DNA from: Pseudomonadota bacterium
GTDB taxonomy: Bacteria > Desulfobacterota > Binatia > Binatales > Binataceae
DNA: 64,000 bases
Reading direction: 5' to 3'
NCBI GenBank assembly: GCA_021323675.1
Contig: JAJPKP010000026.1
Coordinates: forward strand, 29,273-93,272
Made by a program: the position numbers and the translations under genes
The notes under the pieces: generated by a model
The model's input: the letters and a program-made list of their open reading frames with translations, nothing else
Databases searched by the model: none
What the model was told of the DNA's origin: nothing
Shown: positions 49,983 to 58,688 of the stretch, piece by piece
How positions within the stretch are numbered: the stretch's first letter is position 1
Layout of the letters: each line of letters begins with the position of its first letter

Positions 49983-52142
49983 GTGGAGTTTCCGGAAACC
50001 CGCGCGATCCTCCCCGCTGTCCTGTTGGCGGTCGTCATTGCCGGCTGCGCCACCTCGGTTGCCAGGTCGCAGGCGCTCAGTGCGGAGCCTGCGCCGAACA
50101 CCGCCACCACGACAGCATCGGCCGAACCCTTGCTCCCCGATACCGCGCCAGCCGATGCCAAGCAGGCCTTTGTCGATGGCTACAAGGCATTTACCGGCCA
50201 CGATTATTCACGCGCCGCCTCCGAGCTGGCCTTCGCGGCATCCCACTATGCCACTCTGGCGGATTATGCGCTCTTCTATCTGGGCGAGGCGCAGGCGAAA
50301 CAGGGCGATCTGGCTTCGGCGGCGGCGACTTTCGAACGATTGCGCGCGGAGTACCCGCAAAGCGTGATGACGCCGCGCGGAGAGCTGGAACTTGCGCAGA
50401 TTCTTCTGGGGCTCGGCCGCGCGACGGATTCATATTCCGTAGCCACTCATCTGTCCGCGACGGCGACCGATCCGTCGCTCGAGCAAAACGCCCGCCTGCT
50501 CGAAGCCGAAGCGCTGCGCGCGATGGGCCGAAACAAGGACGCCTACGACAAGGCGATGGCGCTCAGGGAGAGCGCTCCGCATGGCGATGCGGATTCGAAG
50601 GCGCGCGGTCTCGCGTATTCGATACTTGCGGCCGATCCTTCCGTCTCCGTTCTGCCCGCGTTTGACTATCACCGAAACGAAGCCGCGTTGCTGCTGCGCG
50701 AAGGGATCGCATCGCTTGCCCTGGAGCAGGCGATCAAAGCTCTCCCCCTTGCACCCACTGCCTCCGATCGCGTCGAAGCATTGTGGCTTGAAGCGCAGGC
50801 GCTGAAGGGCGACAGCGAGCGCCAGAAACAGGCGCTGCTGGAATATCTGTCGATCGCTCCGCGCGGCCCGGCCGCGTCCGCGGTGCTTTACGATCTGGCC
50901 CTGATTTACTGGAAGGAAGAGAACTTCGACGCGGCCCGCGCAACCTTCGGCAAGGTCGTCGCGCAATTTCCGTCGAGCAGCCACGCGCCCGGCGCGATGC
51001 TGCGAATTGGGAGAATCTACGAAGAGCTTCACAACTACGATGCCGCGCGTGCGGAGTACGGACGGCTCGTCGAGCGTTATCCTGGGACCGAGGCGGCGGA
51101 AGATGCGCGATTTCGAATTCCGTGGTCGCTGTACATGGAGCGCAACTATTCGCGCGCGGCGGCCAGTTTCGCGGCGATGCACAATCGCGCGGAGAGCGCG
51201 TCGGAACGCGAGATGTTCGATTACTGGCGCGCGCGTTCCCTGGAGAAAATCGGCGACGGCGCGTCGGCGCGTGCCATTTATCTGCGCCTCGCCCGAAGCG
51301 TCGAGAGCAATTATTACCCGATGCTGGCGGCGATCCGCGTGTCCGGTGTTGTCGCCGATCTTCCCGCGGCCAATGCCCCCGAGTTGAGATTCGACCCGGT
51401 GCCGGAAAGCTCGTCCGAGACAGTCCGCTTCCATCTGAAGCACATCCTCGCGCTCCGGTCGCTCGGCATTGCCGATCTGCAAGCCGGCGAATATCGTGCG
51501 CTCGAAGGCGCGGCGGCCAGCGATCGATCGATGCGTTATTTCATCCTCGGCGGCCTTCAAGCGGCGGGCGCCTGGTACGATGCGATCGTCGCAGCGACGC
51601 GGATGGCGAAGAATGGCCATCTGAATGCCGAGGTTGCGGAGCGAATCCGCTATCCGCGGGCCTATTGGGACTTGTTTTCGCGATCGGCCGAGCAGCATTC
51701 TCTCGATCCCTGGCTGGTTCTCGCGCTCGCCCGGCAGGAAAGTCTCTTCAATCCGCATGCGACGTCGGTATCGGATGCGCGCGGGTTGATGCAGCTTCTG
51801 CCCTCGACCGCGGAGCGTGTCGCACGGCAGATTGGCTATGAAGCCTCTCCCAACCTTTTCGATCCGCAGGTCAACGTCAAAATCGGGACCGCCTACCTGA
51901 AGAATCTTTTCGACATGTTTCGCGGCGACGCCTTCAAGGCAGTTGCGGCATACAACGGCGGAGAGCACGCGGTCGAGGGATGGACGCGCAAATTTCCCGG
52001 AGACGACGACGAATGGGTCGAGAATATCGGCTATCGGGAGACCCGCGATTACGTAAAGAAGGTGATCGGCGGGCGGCGGGAATATCTCCTTATGTATCGG
52101 CCCGGGTCACCGGTTACTCTGCCGGCAAGGGCCGGCCAATAG
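49983..52142 (+). CDS. Soluble lytic murein transglycosylase-like lipoprotein (Slt70 type)
   Basis: About 719 residues from GTG 49983; the frame is open to 49875 but the lipoprotein signal (LPAVLLAVVIAGC, lipobox Cys about residue 20) begins after this GTG. Residues about 60-560 are TPR-like helical repeats (GYKAFTGHDYSRAASELAFA and many similar). The C-terminal catalytic domain is family 1 transglycosylase: ALARQESLFNPHATS (catalytic Glu about 586), ARGLMQLLPSTA, AYNGGEHAVEGW and YVKKV. It cleaves peptidoglycan glycan strands, probably anchored to the outer membrane. It is followed by DUF429, HAD and CoA-transferase genes on the same strand. Confidence 0.92.
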   Translation: MEFPETRAILPAVLLAVVIAGCATSVARSQALSAEPAPNTATTTASAEPLLPDTAPADAKQAFVDGYKAFTGHDYSRAASELAFAASHYATLADYALFYLGEAQAKQGDLASAAATFERLRAEYPQSVMTPRGELELAQILLGLGRATDSYSVATHLSATATDPSLEQNARLLEAEALRAMGRNKDAYDKAMALRESAPHGDADSKARGLAYSILAADPSVSVLPAFDYHRNEAALLLREGIASLALEQAIKALPLAPTASDRVEALWLEAQALKGDSERQKQALLEYLSIAPRGPAASAVLYDLALIYWKEENFDAARATFGKVVAQFPSSSHAPGAMLRIGRIYEELHNYDAARAEYGRLVERYPGTEAAEDARFRIPWSLYMERNYSRAAASFAAMHNRAESASEREMFDYWRARSLEKIGDGASARAIYLRLARSVESNYYPMLAAIRVSGVVADLPAANAPELRFDPVPESSSETVRFHLKHILALRSLGIADLQAGEYRALEGAAASDRSMRYFILGGLQAAGAWYDAIVAATRMAKNGHLNAEVAERIRYPRAYWDLFSRSAEQHSLDPWLVLALARQESLFNPHATSVSDARGLMQLLPSTAERVARQIGYEASPNLFDPQVNVKIGTAYLKNLFDMFRGDAFKAVAAYNGGEHAVEGWTRKFPGDDDEWVENIGYRETRDYVKKVIGGRREYLLMYRPGSPVTLPARAGQ

Positions 52143-52954
52143 CCGGAATAGACGTAGGCGAGGATTTCCTTGACCTTGCCGTATTGAATTCCAGCCAAGG
52201 GTCGATGCGCCTGGTGCGGATCGGTGTCGCCTCCGCCGCGTACGATCCGATCGAGGAAATCGCGGAGCGGCTCTCCGCCGCCGTGCCGGAACTGAAGCGC
52301 GGTGCGATTGCACTGGTGGACTCTCCGCGCGTTCCAAACAACCAATCGTGCCAGCGCGATTTGGATTGCGCCCTGCGCTCCCTAATCGGGCGGATAAACC
52401 GCCCAAGGGCCCCCGGCGAGCGTATCCGGCTTTCGATGTTCCCGACTCCGCGGGACGAGTATTTCTTCCGATGCGCCCGGGATGCGGGTTGCAAACCGCA
52501 TCTGGCCGCTATCGCTCGCACGCTGTTTCCATCCGTTCACGCCGGTGCGCCTGAGCACGCGAAGGGCAGGGGATGGCTTTTTACGCGATTCATGCTGGCC
52601 GGATTCGCGGCTCATCGCGCGCTGGAACGGATTGGCGCGGAAAGCATCGAGGCGTACCCCTATCTCGCGTTTTCCTTATGGAAGAAACCGGCGGAGGCAT
52701 TGCCGCCCAAGTCCGAGTCGCGAGCCGCACTCGATGCTCGACAGGCAATCGTCGGGAGGCTTGCCAGGCGTGCTCGGGTCAAAGCTTCACCTCCGGATAC
52801 GATGGATGAAGCGGATGCCGCCGTGCTGGCGCTGACCTTCGCGCTTGCGGAACCGGCGCTGGTGCTGGAAAGCGATCTGCACGGAAGGTTTTTGCTGCCG
52901 CTGACGCCGCGTGACATGGCCGCGGTCGCGCTTGACGACCTCGCGCGCGCTTGA
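52013..52954 (+). CDS. DUF429 family protein (RNase H-like fold), start uncertain
   Basis: From PIAGIDVGEDFLDLAV onward the sequence looks like a DUF429 protein: an RNase-H-like first strand, a VDSPRVPNN segment, ESIEAYPYLAF and a C-terminal DEADAAVLALTFA helix with acidic residues. The family is thought to hold nucleases or nuclease-like proteins; function is unproven. No good start codon lies just upstream. The frame reaches ATG 52013 inside the transglycosylase gene (130-bp overlap), and the next ATG (52204) would remove the first strand, so translation may start at a rare codon near the transglycosylase stop. Confidence 0.68.
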   Translation: MGREYRLSGDPRLRKEGDRRAAGISPYVSARVTGYSAGKGRPIAGIDVGEDFLDLAVLNSSQGSMRLVRIGVASAAYDPIEEIAERLSAAVPELKRGAIALVDSPRVPNNQSCQRDLDCALRSLIGRINRPRAPGERIRLSMFPTPRDEYFFRCARDAGCKPHLAAIARTLFPSVHAGAPEHAKGRGWLFTRFMLAGFAAHRALERIGAESIEAYPYLAFSLWKKPAEALPPKSESRAALDARQAIVGRLARRARVKASPPDTMDEADAAVLALTFALAEPALVLESDLHGRFLLPLTPRDMAAVALDDLARA

Positions 52955-53031
52955 CAAGGAGCGAAACAAAAGGCTTCAAAGGGGCGAAAGGGTCCGGCCT
53001 GCGAAACGCGCCGGACCCGGGTTGCGAGAGT

Positions 53032-53721
53032 TTGGCACGCGAATTCAAGGCGGTATTTTTCGACCTCGACGGCACCCTGGTCGATATCCACGGGCCGCTC
53101 TATATCGCCGCTCGCAACGCGCTCCGCGATATCGGACATCAGGACGAGCTCACGCCCGAGCAATACCGCGAAGCGCTTAATCGCGACGACGTATGGCTCG
53201 GAGTTCCGGAGAGCCGCCGTCCCGAGTACGTTCAGCTCGCCTTCGCCTATTTCATGACCGAAATCGACAAGACCGAGCGGCTCGAAGTGCTGCCGCACGT
53301 GGCGGAAACGCTCGCCGAACTTAAGCGGCGCCGCTACGCGACCGCCGTTGTGACGAGCCGGCCGGGCGAACCGCGCCGGCTCATTGAAAAGCTTGCGATG
53401 GTGGGGCTTGCGGCCTACCTCGACCACGTGGTCACCCAGCCGATCTCCTCGATGAAGGAATTGCTCGATAAAACCGAACTGCTGCGGCAGACCGCGATGC
53501 GGGCCTCAGTTCTGCCGCGCGCGTGCCTGTACGTGGGAGACGAGCCTCGCGACATCATGGCCGCGCAGCAGGCGGGTTTCGGCGGAACGGTCGCGGTTGC
53601 TACCGGCGCGGCATCGTATTCTTACCTGCAGAAACACCCGCAGCATCGCCCAGACTACGTGATGCAATCGATGGGCGAACTCATCGACTTGCTCGAGGCA
53701 ATGCGGAGCGGAGCGCAATGA
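53032..53721 (+). CDS. HAD family hydrolase
   Basis: About 229 residues from TTG 53032 (the frame is open to 52951). HAD motif I is VFFDLDGTLVD at residues 7-17, motif II VVTSRPGEP near 103, a lysine in SSMKELLDK near 145 and motif IV YVGDEPRD near 165-172. A helical cap lies between motif I and II, so it resembles phosphoglycolate phosphatase-type subfamily I enzymes. Its stop overlaps the CoA-transferase start (ATGA). Substrate unknown. Confidence 0.87.
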   Translation: MAREFKAVFFDLDGTLVDIHGPLYIAARNALRDIGHQDELTPEQYREALNRDDVWLGVPESRRPEYVQLAFAYFMTEIDKTERLEVLPHVAETLAELKRRRYATAVVTSRPGEPRRLIEKLAMVGLAAYLDHVVTQPISSMKELLDKTELLRQTAMRASVLPRACLYVGDEPRDIMAAQQAGFGGTVAVATGAASYSYLQKHPQHRPDYVMQSMGELIDLLEAMRSGAQ

Positions 53722-54965
53722 GCGACGGCGGCCAGGCGCTCGATGGGCTGCGCGTCATCGAGCTGCCGTGCCTGGATTCAATTCCGTTTTTGGCGGGCGC
53801 GATGGCGGCGAAGTCGTTCGCTGACTTCGGCGCCGAGGTTATCAAAGTCGAACCTCCCCACTCGGGCGCGCGGGAACGGCAACTTGGGCCGTTTCGCGGC
53901 GATACGCCCGATCTCGAGACCGGCGGCCTTCATCTTTTTCTCAATACCAACAAGCTGGGCGTGACGCTCGACCTCGAAAGTCCGCGCGCGCGTGAATTGC
54001 TGCACGCGATGCTCGCGGAGGCCGATATCGTCTTCAATCCCAACCTGCCCGCTCTGAACGACCGTATCGGACTTTCGTGGCGCCTGCTCGCCGAGCGCTT
54101 TCCAAGGCTGATCATCGTTTCGCTGACGCCGTTCGGCACCGACTCGCCCTACCGCGACCTGCGCGGCGGAGATTTGGTGGCGACTCATATGAGCGGTGTC
54201 GGATACGAGACGCCGTGGCATCAGGTGACCGATCCCGCAAGTCAGCCGCCGCTCAAGCTCGGCGGACGGCAGTCGGATTATCTCGCCGGCTACACGGCCG
54301 CCGCGGCTGCGATGGTCGCCGTTTTCGATCGCCGTCGCAGCGGCATGGGACAGCATGTGGACGTGAGCCAGTGGCTTGCGATGGTGAGCATGATTCGTCC
54401 GAACCTGGGCGGCGCGACTCATGAGTCTCCGGAGTCTCCCGCCTACCAGCGCCTTAGCATCCGGAGAAAAGCCGGAGCGCAATGGGTTTATCCCTGCGCG
54501 GACGGATGGGTCAGCTTCAATGCCGGCACCGAGCGGTTCTGGCGCGGATGGAAAACGGTGATGGGCGGGCCGGAGTGGATGGAATCCGAGATCTTCGCAT
54601 CCACCGCCTCTCGCGCGGCGCACGTCGATGTAATCGAGGCGGCGATCCACGACTGGCTCTCGGCGGTCACGCGTGATGAAGCATTCCGGCGCGCGCAGGC
54701 CGAGCACGTGCCATGCTTTCCGGTGCACACCGTCGCTGAAGTTGCCGGCAACGAACAGTACAAGGCGCGCGGCTTCTTCGTCGATCACAATCACCCTGCC
54801 GCGGGCGCGGTGCGTATGCCAGGTGCTCCCTGCGCGATGGGCCGGACGCCGTGGAGGATAACGCGGGGAGCGCCGCGGCTCGGCGAGCACAATCGCACGA
54901 TTTTCGGGCGGATCGGGATCGACGACGCCGCGCTGGCGCGAATTGCGGCGGAGGGGATCATCTGA
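53718..54965 (+). CDS. Family III CoA-transferase (CaiB/BaiF), copy 1
   Basis: 415 residues. LDGLRVIELPCLDSIPFLAG opens the family, with SFADFGAEVIKVEPP near 35-50, LNTNKLGVTLDLESPRAREL near 78-97, and GTDSPYRDLRGGDLVATHMSG carrying the Asp expected as the acyl-anhydride nucleophile. DVSQWLAM and a C-terminal ARGFFVDHNHP block agree. These enzymes move CoA between carboxylic acids without energy cost. It overlaps the next CoA-transferase by one base (TGATG), so the two are co-translated and may form a heteromer or serve successive steps. Confidence 0.9.
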   Translation: MSDGGQALDGLRVIELPCLDSIPFLAGAMAAKSFADFGAEVIKVEPPHSGARERQLGPFRGDTPDLETGGLHLFLNTNKLGVTLDLESPRARELLHAMLAEADIVFNPNLPALNDRIGLSWRLLAERFPRLIIVSLTPFGTDSPYRDLRGGDLVATHMSGVGYETPWHQVTDPASQPPLKLGGRQSDYLAGYTAAAAAMVAVFDRRRSGMGQHVDVSQWLAMVSMIRPNLGGATHESPESPAYQRLSIRRKAGAQWVYPCADGWVSFNAGTERFWRGWKTVMGGPEWMESEIFASTASRAAHVDVIEAAIHDWLSAVTRDEAFRRAQAEHVPCFPVHTVAEVAGNEQYKARGFFVDHNHPAAGAVRMPGAPCAMGRTPWRITRGAPRLGEHNRTIFGRIGIDDAALARIAAEGII

Positions 54966-56167
54966 TGCTGCCGTTTGAAGGCATCCGCGTGCTCGATTTC
55001 GGATGGATTTTCGCGGTGCCGCACGCGACCGCGTGGCTCGGCTCGCTTGGCGCCGATGTGATCAGGGTCGAGAGCATGCGCGCGCCCGATCTGGTCAGGT
55101 TCCTCACCGGCACGGACGGCGTGATCGGCCCGAACCTTTCGGGCGTATTCCACTCGATCAATTTCTCGCGCAGAAGTCTTGCGCTCGATCTCTCGCGGCC
55201 AGAGGCCCAGGAAATAGCGCGCCGTCTCGCGCGCCAGAGCGACATCGTCGCCGAGAACTTCACCGTCGGCAACATGCGCAAGTACGGCCTCGACTATGAG
55301 AGCCTGCGCAAGCTGAAGCCCGACATCATCATGCTGTCCGGCACTCCACTGGGACAGGATGGACCGTTCGCGCGCACGGTCGGGTTCGGGCCGACCACGC
55401 AGGCTTTCGCGGGCCTGTGTCATCTCACCGGTTATCCCGGAGAATTCCCGTGCGGGATCGGCGGAACATGGCCCGATTTTGCGGTCGGGACCGCGATGGT
55501 GTTCTTTCTGCTCGCCGCGCTGCACCATCGCGATCGCACCGGCGAAGGCCAGTATCTCGATTTGTCGATGGCCGAGATGGTGACCACGATGGTCCCCGAA
55601 GCGATGATGGATTTCTTCCTGAACGGCCGCGATAGCGGCCCAATTGGCAACCGCGACCCGGCGATGGTACCGCATGGCGTGTTTCCGACCGCGGGCGAGG
55701 ATCAATGGGCCGCGATCGCGATTGCTAGCGATACGGAATTCGCCGCGTTGTGCGACGTGCTGGGCATATCAGCCCTCGCGTCCGATCCCGCTTACGCCCG
55801 GCTTGCGGACCGCCTGCGCAATGTCGCGATGCTGGAAAGCGAGGTGGCGGCGCGCACCCGCAACTTCGGTCGCGATGAACTGGTGCGCCGGCTTCGCGAG
55901 CGCGGAATTGCGGCGGGTCCCGTGTACAATACGCACGAATTGATGGCCGACGGCGCGTTCCGGGCAAGTGCGATGATGATAACTCGCGAGCATGGCGACT
56001 CGGGCGCCCGCGCGGTGCCGGGTTTGCCGGTCAAATTCAGCGGAATTGAACCGGACTATCGCGGCGCTCCGCGAATCGGGCAGCATAGCGATGAAGTTCT
56101 CGCTACCTTGCTCGGGATGACCGCGGGCGAGATCGCGCGGCTTAGGGAGGAGAAGGTAATCTTCTAA
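54965..56167 (+). CDS. Family III CoA-transferase (CaiB/BaiF), copy 2
   Basis: 400-residue paralogue: FEGIRVLDFGWIFAVPHATA, SLGADVIRVES, NFSRRSLALDLSRPEAQEIA and DLSMAEMVTTMVPEAM. In the segment aligned to the nucleophile of copy 1 the sequence is VGFGPTTQAFAGLCHLTG, without an obvious Asp, so copy 2 may be non-catalytic or belong to a subgroup where the aligned position differs. C-terminal half is complete (RGIAAGPVYNTHELM). Adjacent pairs of CaiB-type genes are known for heteromeric CoA-transferases such as (R)-benzylsuccinate CoA-transferase; that role is not implied here. Confidence 0.88.
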   Translation: MLPFEGIRVLDFGWIFAVPHATAWLGSLGADVIRVESMRAPDLVRFLTGTDGVIGPNLSGVFHSINFSRRSLALDLSRPEAQEIARRLARQSDIVAENFTVGNMRKYGLDYESLRKLKPDIIMLSGTPLGQDGPFARTVGFGPTTQAFAGLCHLTGYPGEFPCGIGGTWPDFAVGTAMVFFLLAALHHRDRTGEGQYLDLSMAEMVTTMVPEAMMDFFLNGRDSGPIGNRDPAMVPHGVFPTAGEDQWAAIAIASDTEFAALCDVLGISALASDPAYARLADRLRNVAMLESEVAARTRNFGRDELVRRLRERGIAAGPVYNTHELMADGAFRASAMMITREHGDSGARAVPGLPVKFSGIEPDYRGAPRIGQHSDEVLATLLGMTAGEIARLREEKVIF

Positions 56168-56172
56168 GCGTC

Positions 56173-57111
56173 ATGGCTGAGGCATCGGCAATTCCGCAGG
56201 GCTCAGGCGCACGGCCGGGCGCATTGGCAATCTGGTTCCAGGCGCTGAGGGTTCTGTCACTGAGCGCGGCCGCAATTCCGGTGCTGCTCGGCGTGGCGAT
56301 CGCGGCGCGCGACGGATTTTTCGCTCCGGGCAGGATGGTCCTGGCGTTGGTGGGCGCGATGGCGATTCAGGCGGGCACCAATCTTATCAACGACTATTAC
56401 GACTGGGCCTCGGGCGCGGACTCCGAAGAGTCGCTCGGGCCAAGCATGGTCATTCAACGCGGATTGCTCGCGCCCGATCAGGTCTGGCGCGGCGGGATCG
56501 CCGCATTTGCGATCGGCGCGGCGTTGGGGCTCGTCCTTGTGTATCTGTGTGGATGGCCGATTCTGGCGATCGGGATCCCGTCAGTGGCCGCCGGCTATTT
56601 CTACACCGCGCGGCCCGTTGCGCTGGCGTACGTCGCCCTGGGAGAGCTGACGGTATTTCTCTTCATGGGCCCCGCGATTGTGGTGGGTGCGTACTATGTG
56701 ATGGCGCTGCACTTTACGTGGGGCGCCCTGCTCGCATCGATTCCCCTTGGGTTTCTGGTCGCGGGAATTCTCCACGCCAACAATATTCGCGACATCGATA
56801 GCGATCGCGTCCACGGCAAGCGCACTCTCGCGACCATCCTGGGCCGCAGGGGCGCCAATTATGAACTGCTGGCGATGGACGTGCTCGCGTACGCGACCAC
56901 GGTCATCGCGATGCTCGCAGGGGCGATTCCCTGGACCGGCCTGATTGCCGCACTCAGCGTTCCCCGCGCGGTGAATCAACTGAAGATCGTGATGAACGAA
57001 ACGGCGCCGAAGAAGCTGAATCTCGCCCTTTTGCGGTCGGTCCAGCTACACATGGAGTACGGCCTGCTGATGATCGCGGCGTTTCTGATCGCCGCTTTCC
57101 TGCACTGGTGA
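56173..57111 (+). CDS. UbiA-family prenyltransferase, MenA-like
   Basis: 312-residue integral membrane protein with about eight to nine hydrophobic spans. The first Asp-rich motif is NLINDYYDWASGADSEE near residues 73-89 and the second is NNIRDIDSDRVHGKRTL near 197-213, the arrangement of 1,4-dihydroxy-2-naphthoate prenyltransferase (MenA). It would attach an isoprenoid chain for menaquinone. No other men genes are nearby; it follows the two CoA-transferases by five bases, so an unrelated aromatic substrate is also possible. Last gene of the rightward run from 49983. Confidence 0.85.
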   Translation: MAEASAIPQGSGARPGALAIWFQALRVLSLSAAAIPVLLGVAIAARDGFFAPGRMVLALVGAMAIQAGTNLINDYYDWASGADSEESLGPSMVIQRGLLAPDQVWRGGIAAFAIGAALGLVLVYLCGWPILAIGIPSVAAGYFYTARPVALAYVALGELTVFLFMGPAIVVGAYYVMALHFTWGALLASIPLGFLVAGILHANNIRDIDSDRVHGKRTLATILGRRGANYELLAMDVLAYATTVIAMLAGAIPWTGLIAALSVPRAVNQLKIVMNETAPKKLNLALLRSVQLHMEYGLLMIAAFLIAAFLHW

Positions 57112-57176
57112 GGCGGACGGAAAATCCGGCGGTTATGCCCCGGATTGGTCTTCTTCTCTCTGTCGCGGATCGGTAC

Positions 57177-57794
57177 CTATTCTCTCAAGGCGCGGGCGGA
57201 GGGACGTGACTTCAGATTCTCGTACCAGGTGATCAGGTTTCGATGGCGCGGGTCGATGCCGATTTCGAGCCGGCGCTGAAATTCGAGGGCGCACAGGCCG
57301 GCGATATCCGCGACCGAGAGTCCGCCGTTGACCAGAAACTGGCGGCCTGCCAGCTCGCGGTCGAGCCACTCATTGTGCCACGCGATCTTCTTGCGCGCTT
57401 CATCGACCGCCTTTGGATTTCTTTCGGGTTCAGGCAGGCGGGAAGTGTTGAAAAGAACGTTCCGCAGCGCCTCGATGAATGACCCGTCGATGGTTTCTTC
57501 GAGCATGCGTACTCGCGCGCGCTCGATCGGATTTCCAGGCAGCAGGGGAGGCTTGGGGAACGACTCGTTGAGATATTCGACTATCGCGGTCGATTCGTAC
57601 AGCGGAATTCCATCCACCACCAGGGTTGGAACGCGTCCGTGCGGATTAAGCTTCAGGTATTCGGGCGTGCGGTTCTCGCCCTTGGCGAGGTCCAGCAGAA
57701 CCTTCTCGCAAGAAACACCCTTCTCGGCCAGGGCGATGCGAACCTTGCGGGCGAATGGAGACAGGATGGTGTGATAGAGAACGAGTTTCGGCAT
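57177..57794 (-). CDS. Glutathione S-transferase family protein
   Basis: 205 residues from ATG 57794, which has AGAGGTG upstream; GTG 57803 would be too close to that site. N-terminal thioredoxin fold: YHTILSPFARKVRIALAEKG (Ser near residue 10 as likely active residue), GRVPTLVVDG with the cis-proline, and YESTAIVEYLNESFP. The C-terminal domain has VNGGLSVADIAGLC. It resembles the GST at 4749-5519 in architecture but is not a close copy. Convergent with the prenyltransferase gene. Confidence 0.92.
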   Translation of the reverse strand: MPKLVLYHTILSPFARKVRIALAEKGVSCEKVLLDLAKGENRTPEYLKLNPHGRVPTLVVDGIPLYESTAIVEYLNESFPKPPLLPGNPIERARVRMLEETIDGSFIEALRNVLFNTSRLPEPERNPKAVDEARKKIAWHNEWLDRELAGRQFLVNGGLSVADIAGLCALEFQRRLEIGIDPRHRNLITWYENLKSRPSARALRE

Positions 57795-57902
57795 CGTGAG
57801 CACCTCTTATGTGACGAGATCCGATGCGCGGTCCCCACCTCACCGCTCTGCCTTTTCATTTTGTCGTGTCGCCGCACGCTTAAGTCAAGCGAATCGCGGC
57901 CG

Positions 57903-58688
57903 CTAAGCGCGTGAACTGTTGGTAAACCTCAGGCGCGGAGGATTTGAGGCAAACTCGTCGCGAACTTTCGCGTAAGCTTCCAGGTCGTCGATCGTTCGCA
58001 TCAGCCCGCGATGGACAAAGCCCGTTACCGGAAGACCGTCGCGCACCATCGGCGCGATGAGTCCGTCCATGATGCTCCAGGGCGGATTGCGCGGAATGAG
58101 ATCGAGCACCCGCGGCTCCAGGATGATCACGCCGCAATACATCAACGATTCGAGCGCTTCCCCTTCGAGCGTTCCGTCAACAAAGTCTTCATAGGTCAGC
58201 GGCGAGCGCGACCTGATCAGGCGCATCCGCCGAACTCTGGCCGATGCGTCAAGATCGATGTGGCTGTAGCAGTCGAGATTCTCGGGACGGGCGACCGCAA
58301 GCGTAATCAGCGAGGCGCGGTCGCGATGGAACCGAAGCACCTCGTTCAGATCGAGGTCGAGTATCGTGTCGCTGTTTGCGATTACAAAGGTGTCATCGCC
58401 AAGAAACCCTCTCAAAACGTTAAGCGGCCCTCCCGTGCCGAGCAGAACCGGCTCGGGCGACCATATGATTTCGAGTCCGAGTTCGTCGCCCGAGCGCAAG
58501 GCCGCTTCCATCGCGTGCGGCAAGTGATGGGTATTGATGGCGACCTGGCGAATTCCCCCGTGCTTGAGCATCAGCAGCGGGTAGTGAATCAGGGGCCGTC
58601 CGCCAACCGGCAGCAGCGGTTTGGGCACGGTTTCGGTAAGCGGCCTGAGGCGCTGGCCGAAACCCGCGGCAAGAACGAGCGCCTTCAT
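57903..58688 (-). CDS. Nucleotidyltransferase, MurU-like (N-acetylmuramate-1-phosphate uridylyltransferase)
   Basis: 261 residues with the sugar-nucleotidyltransferase fold: MKALVLAAGFGQRLRPLTET (nucleotide loop), VPKPLLPVGGRPLIHYPL, VIANSDTILDLDL (metal-binding Asp). In Pseudomonas MurU works with AmgK to recycle peptidoglycan muramic acid into UDP-MurNAc, bypassing GlcN-6-P. Here the gene overlaps an AmgK-like kinase by 4 nt, which is the evidence for this reading over mannose-1-phosphate guanylyltransferase. Confidence 0.82.
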   Translation of the reverse strand: MKALVLAAGFGQRLRPLTETVPKPLLPVGGRPLIHYPLLMLKHGGIRQVAINTHHLPHAMEAALRSGDELGLEIIWSPEPVLLGTGGPLNVLRGFLGDDTFVIANSDTILDLDLNEVLRFHRDRASLITLAVARPENLDCYSHIDLDASARVRRMRLIRSRSPLTYEDFVDGTLEGEALESLMYCGVIILEPRVLDLIPRNPPWSIMDGLIAPMVRDGLPVTGFVHRGLMRTIDDLEAYAKVRDEFASNPPRLRFTNSSRA

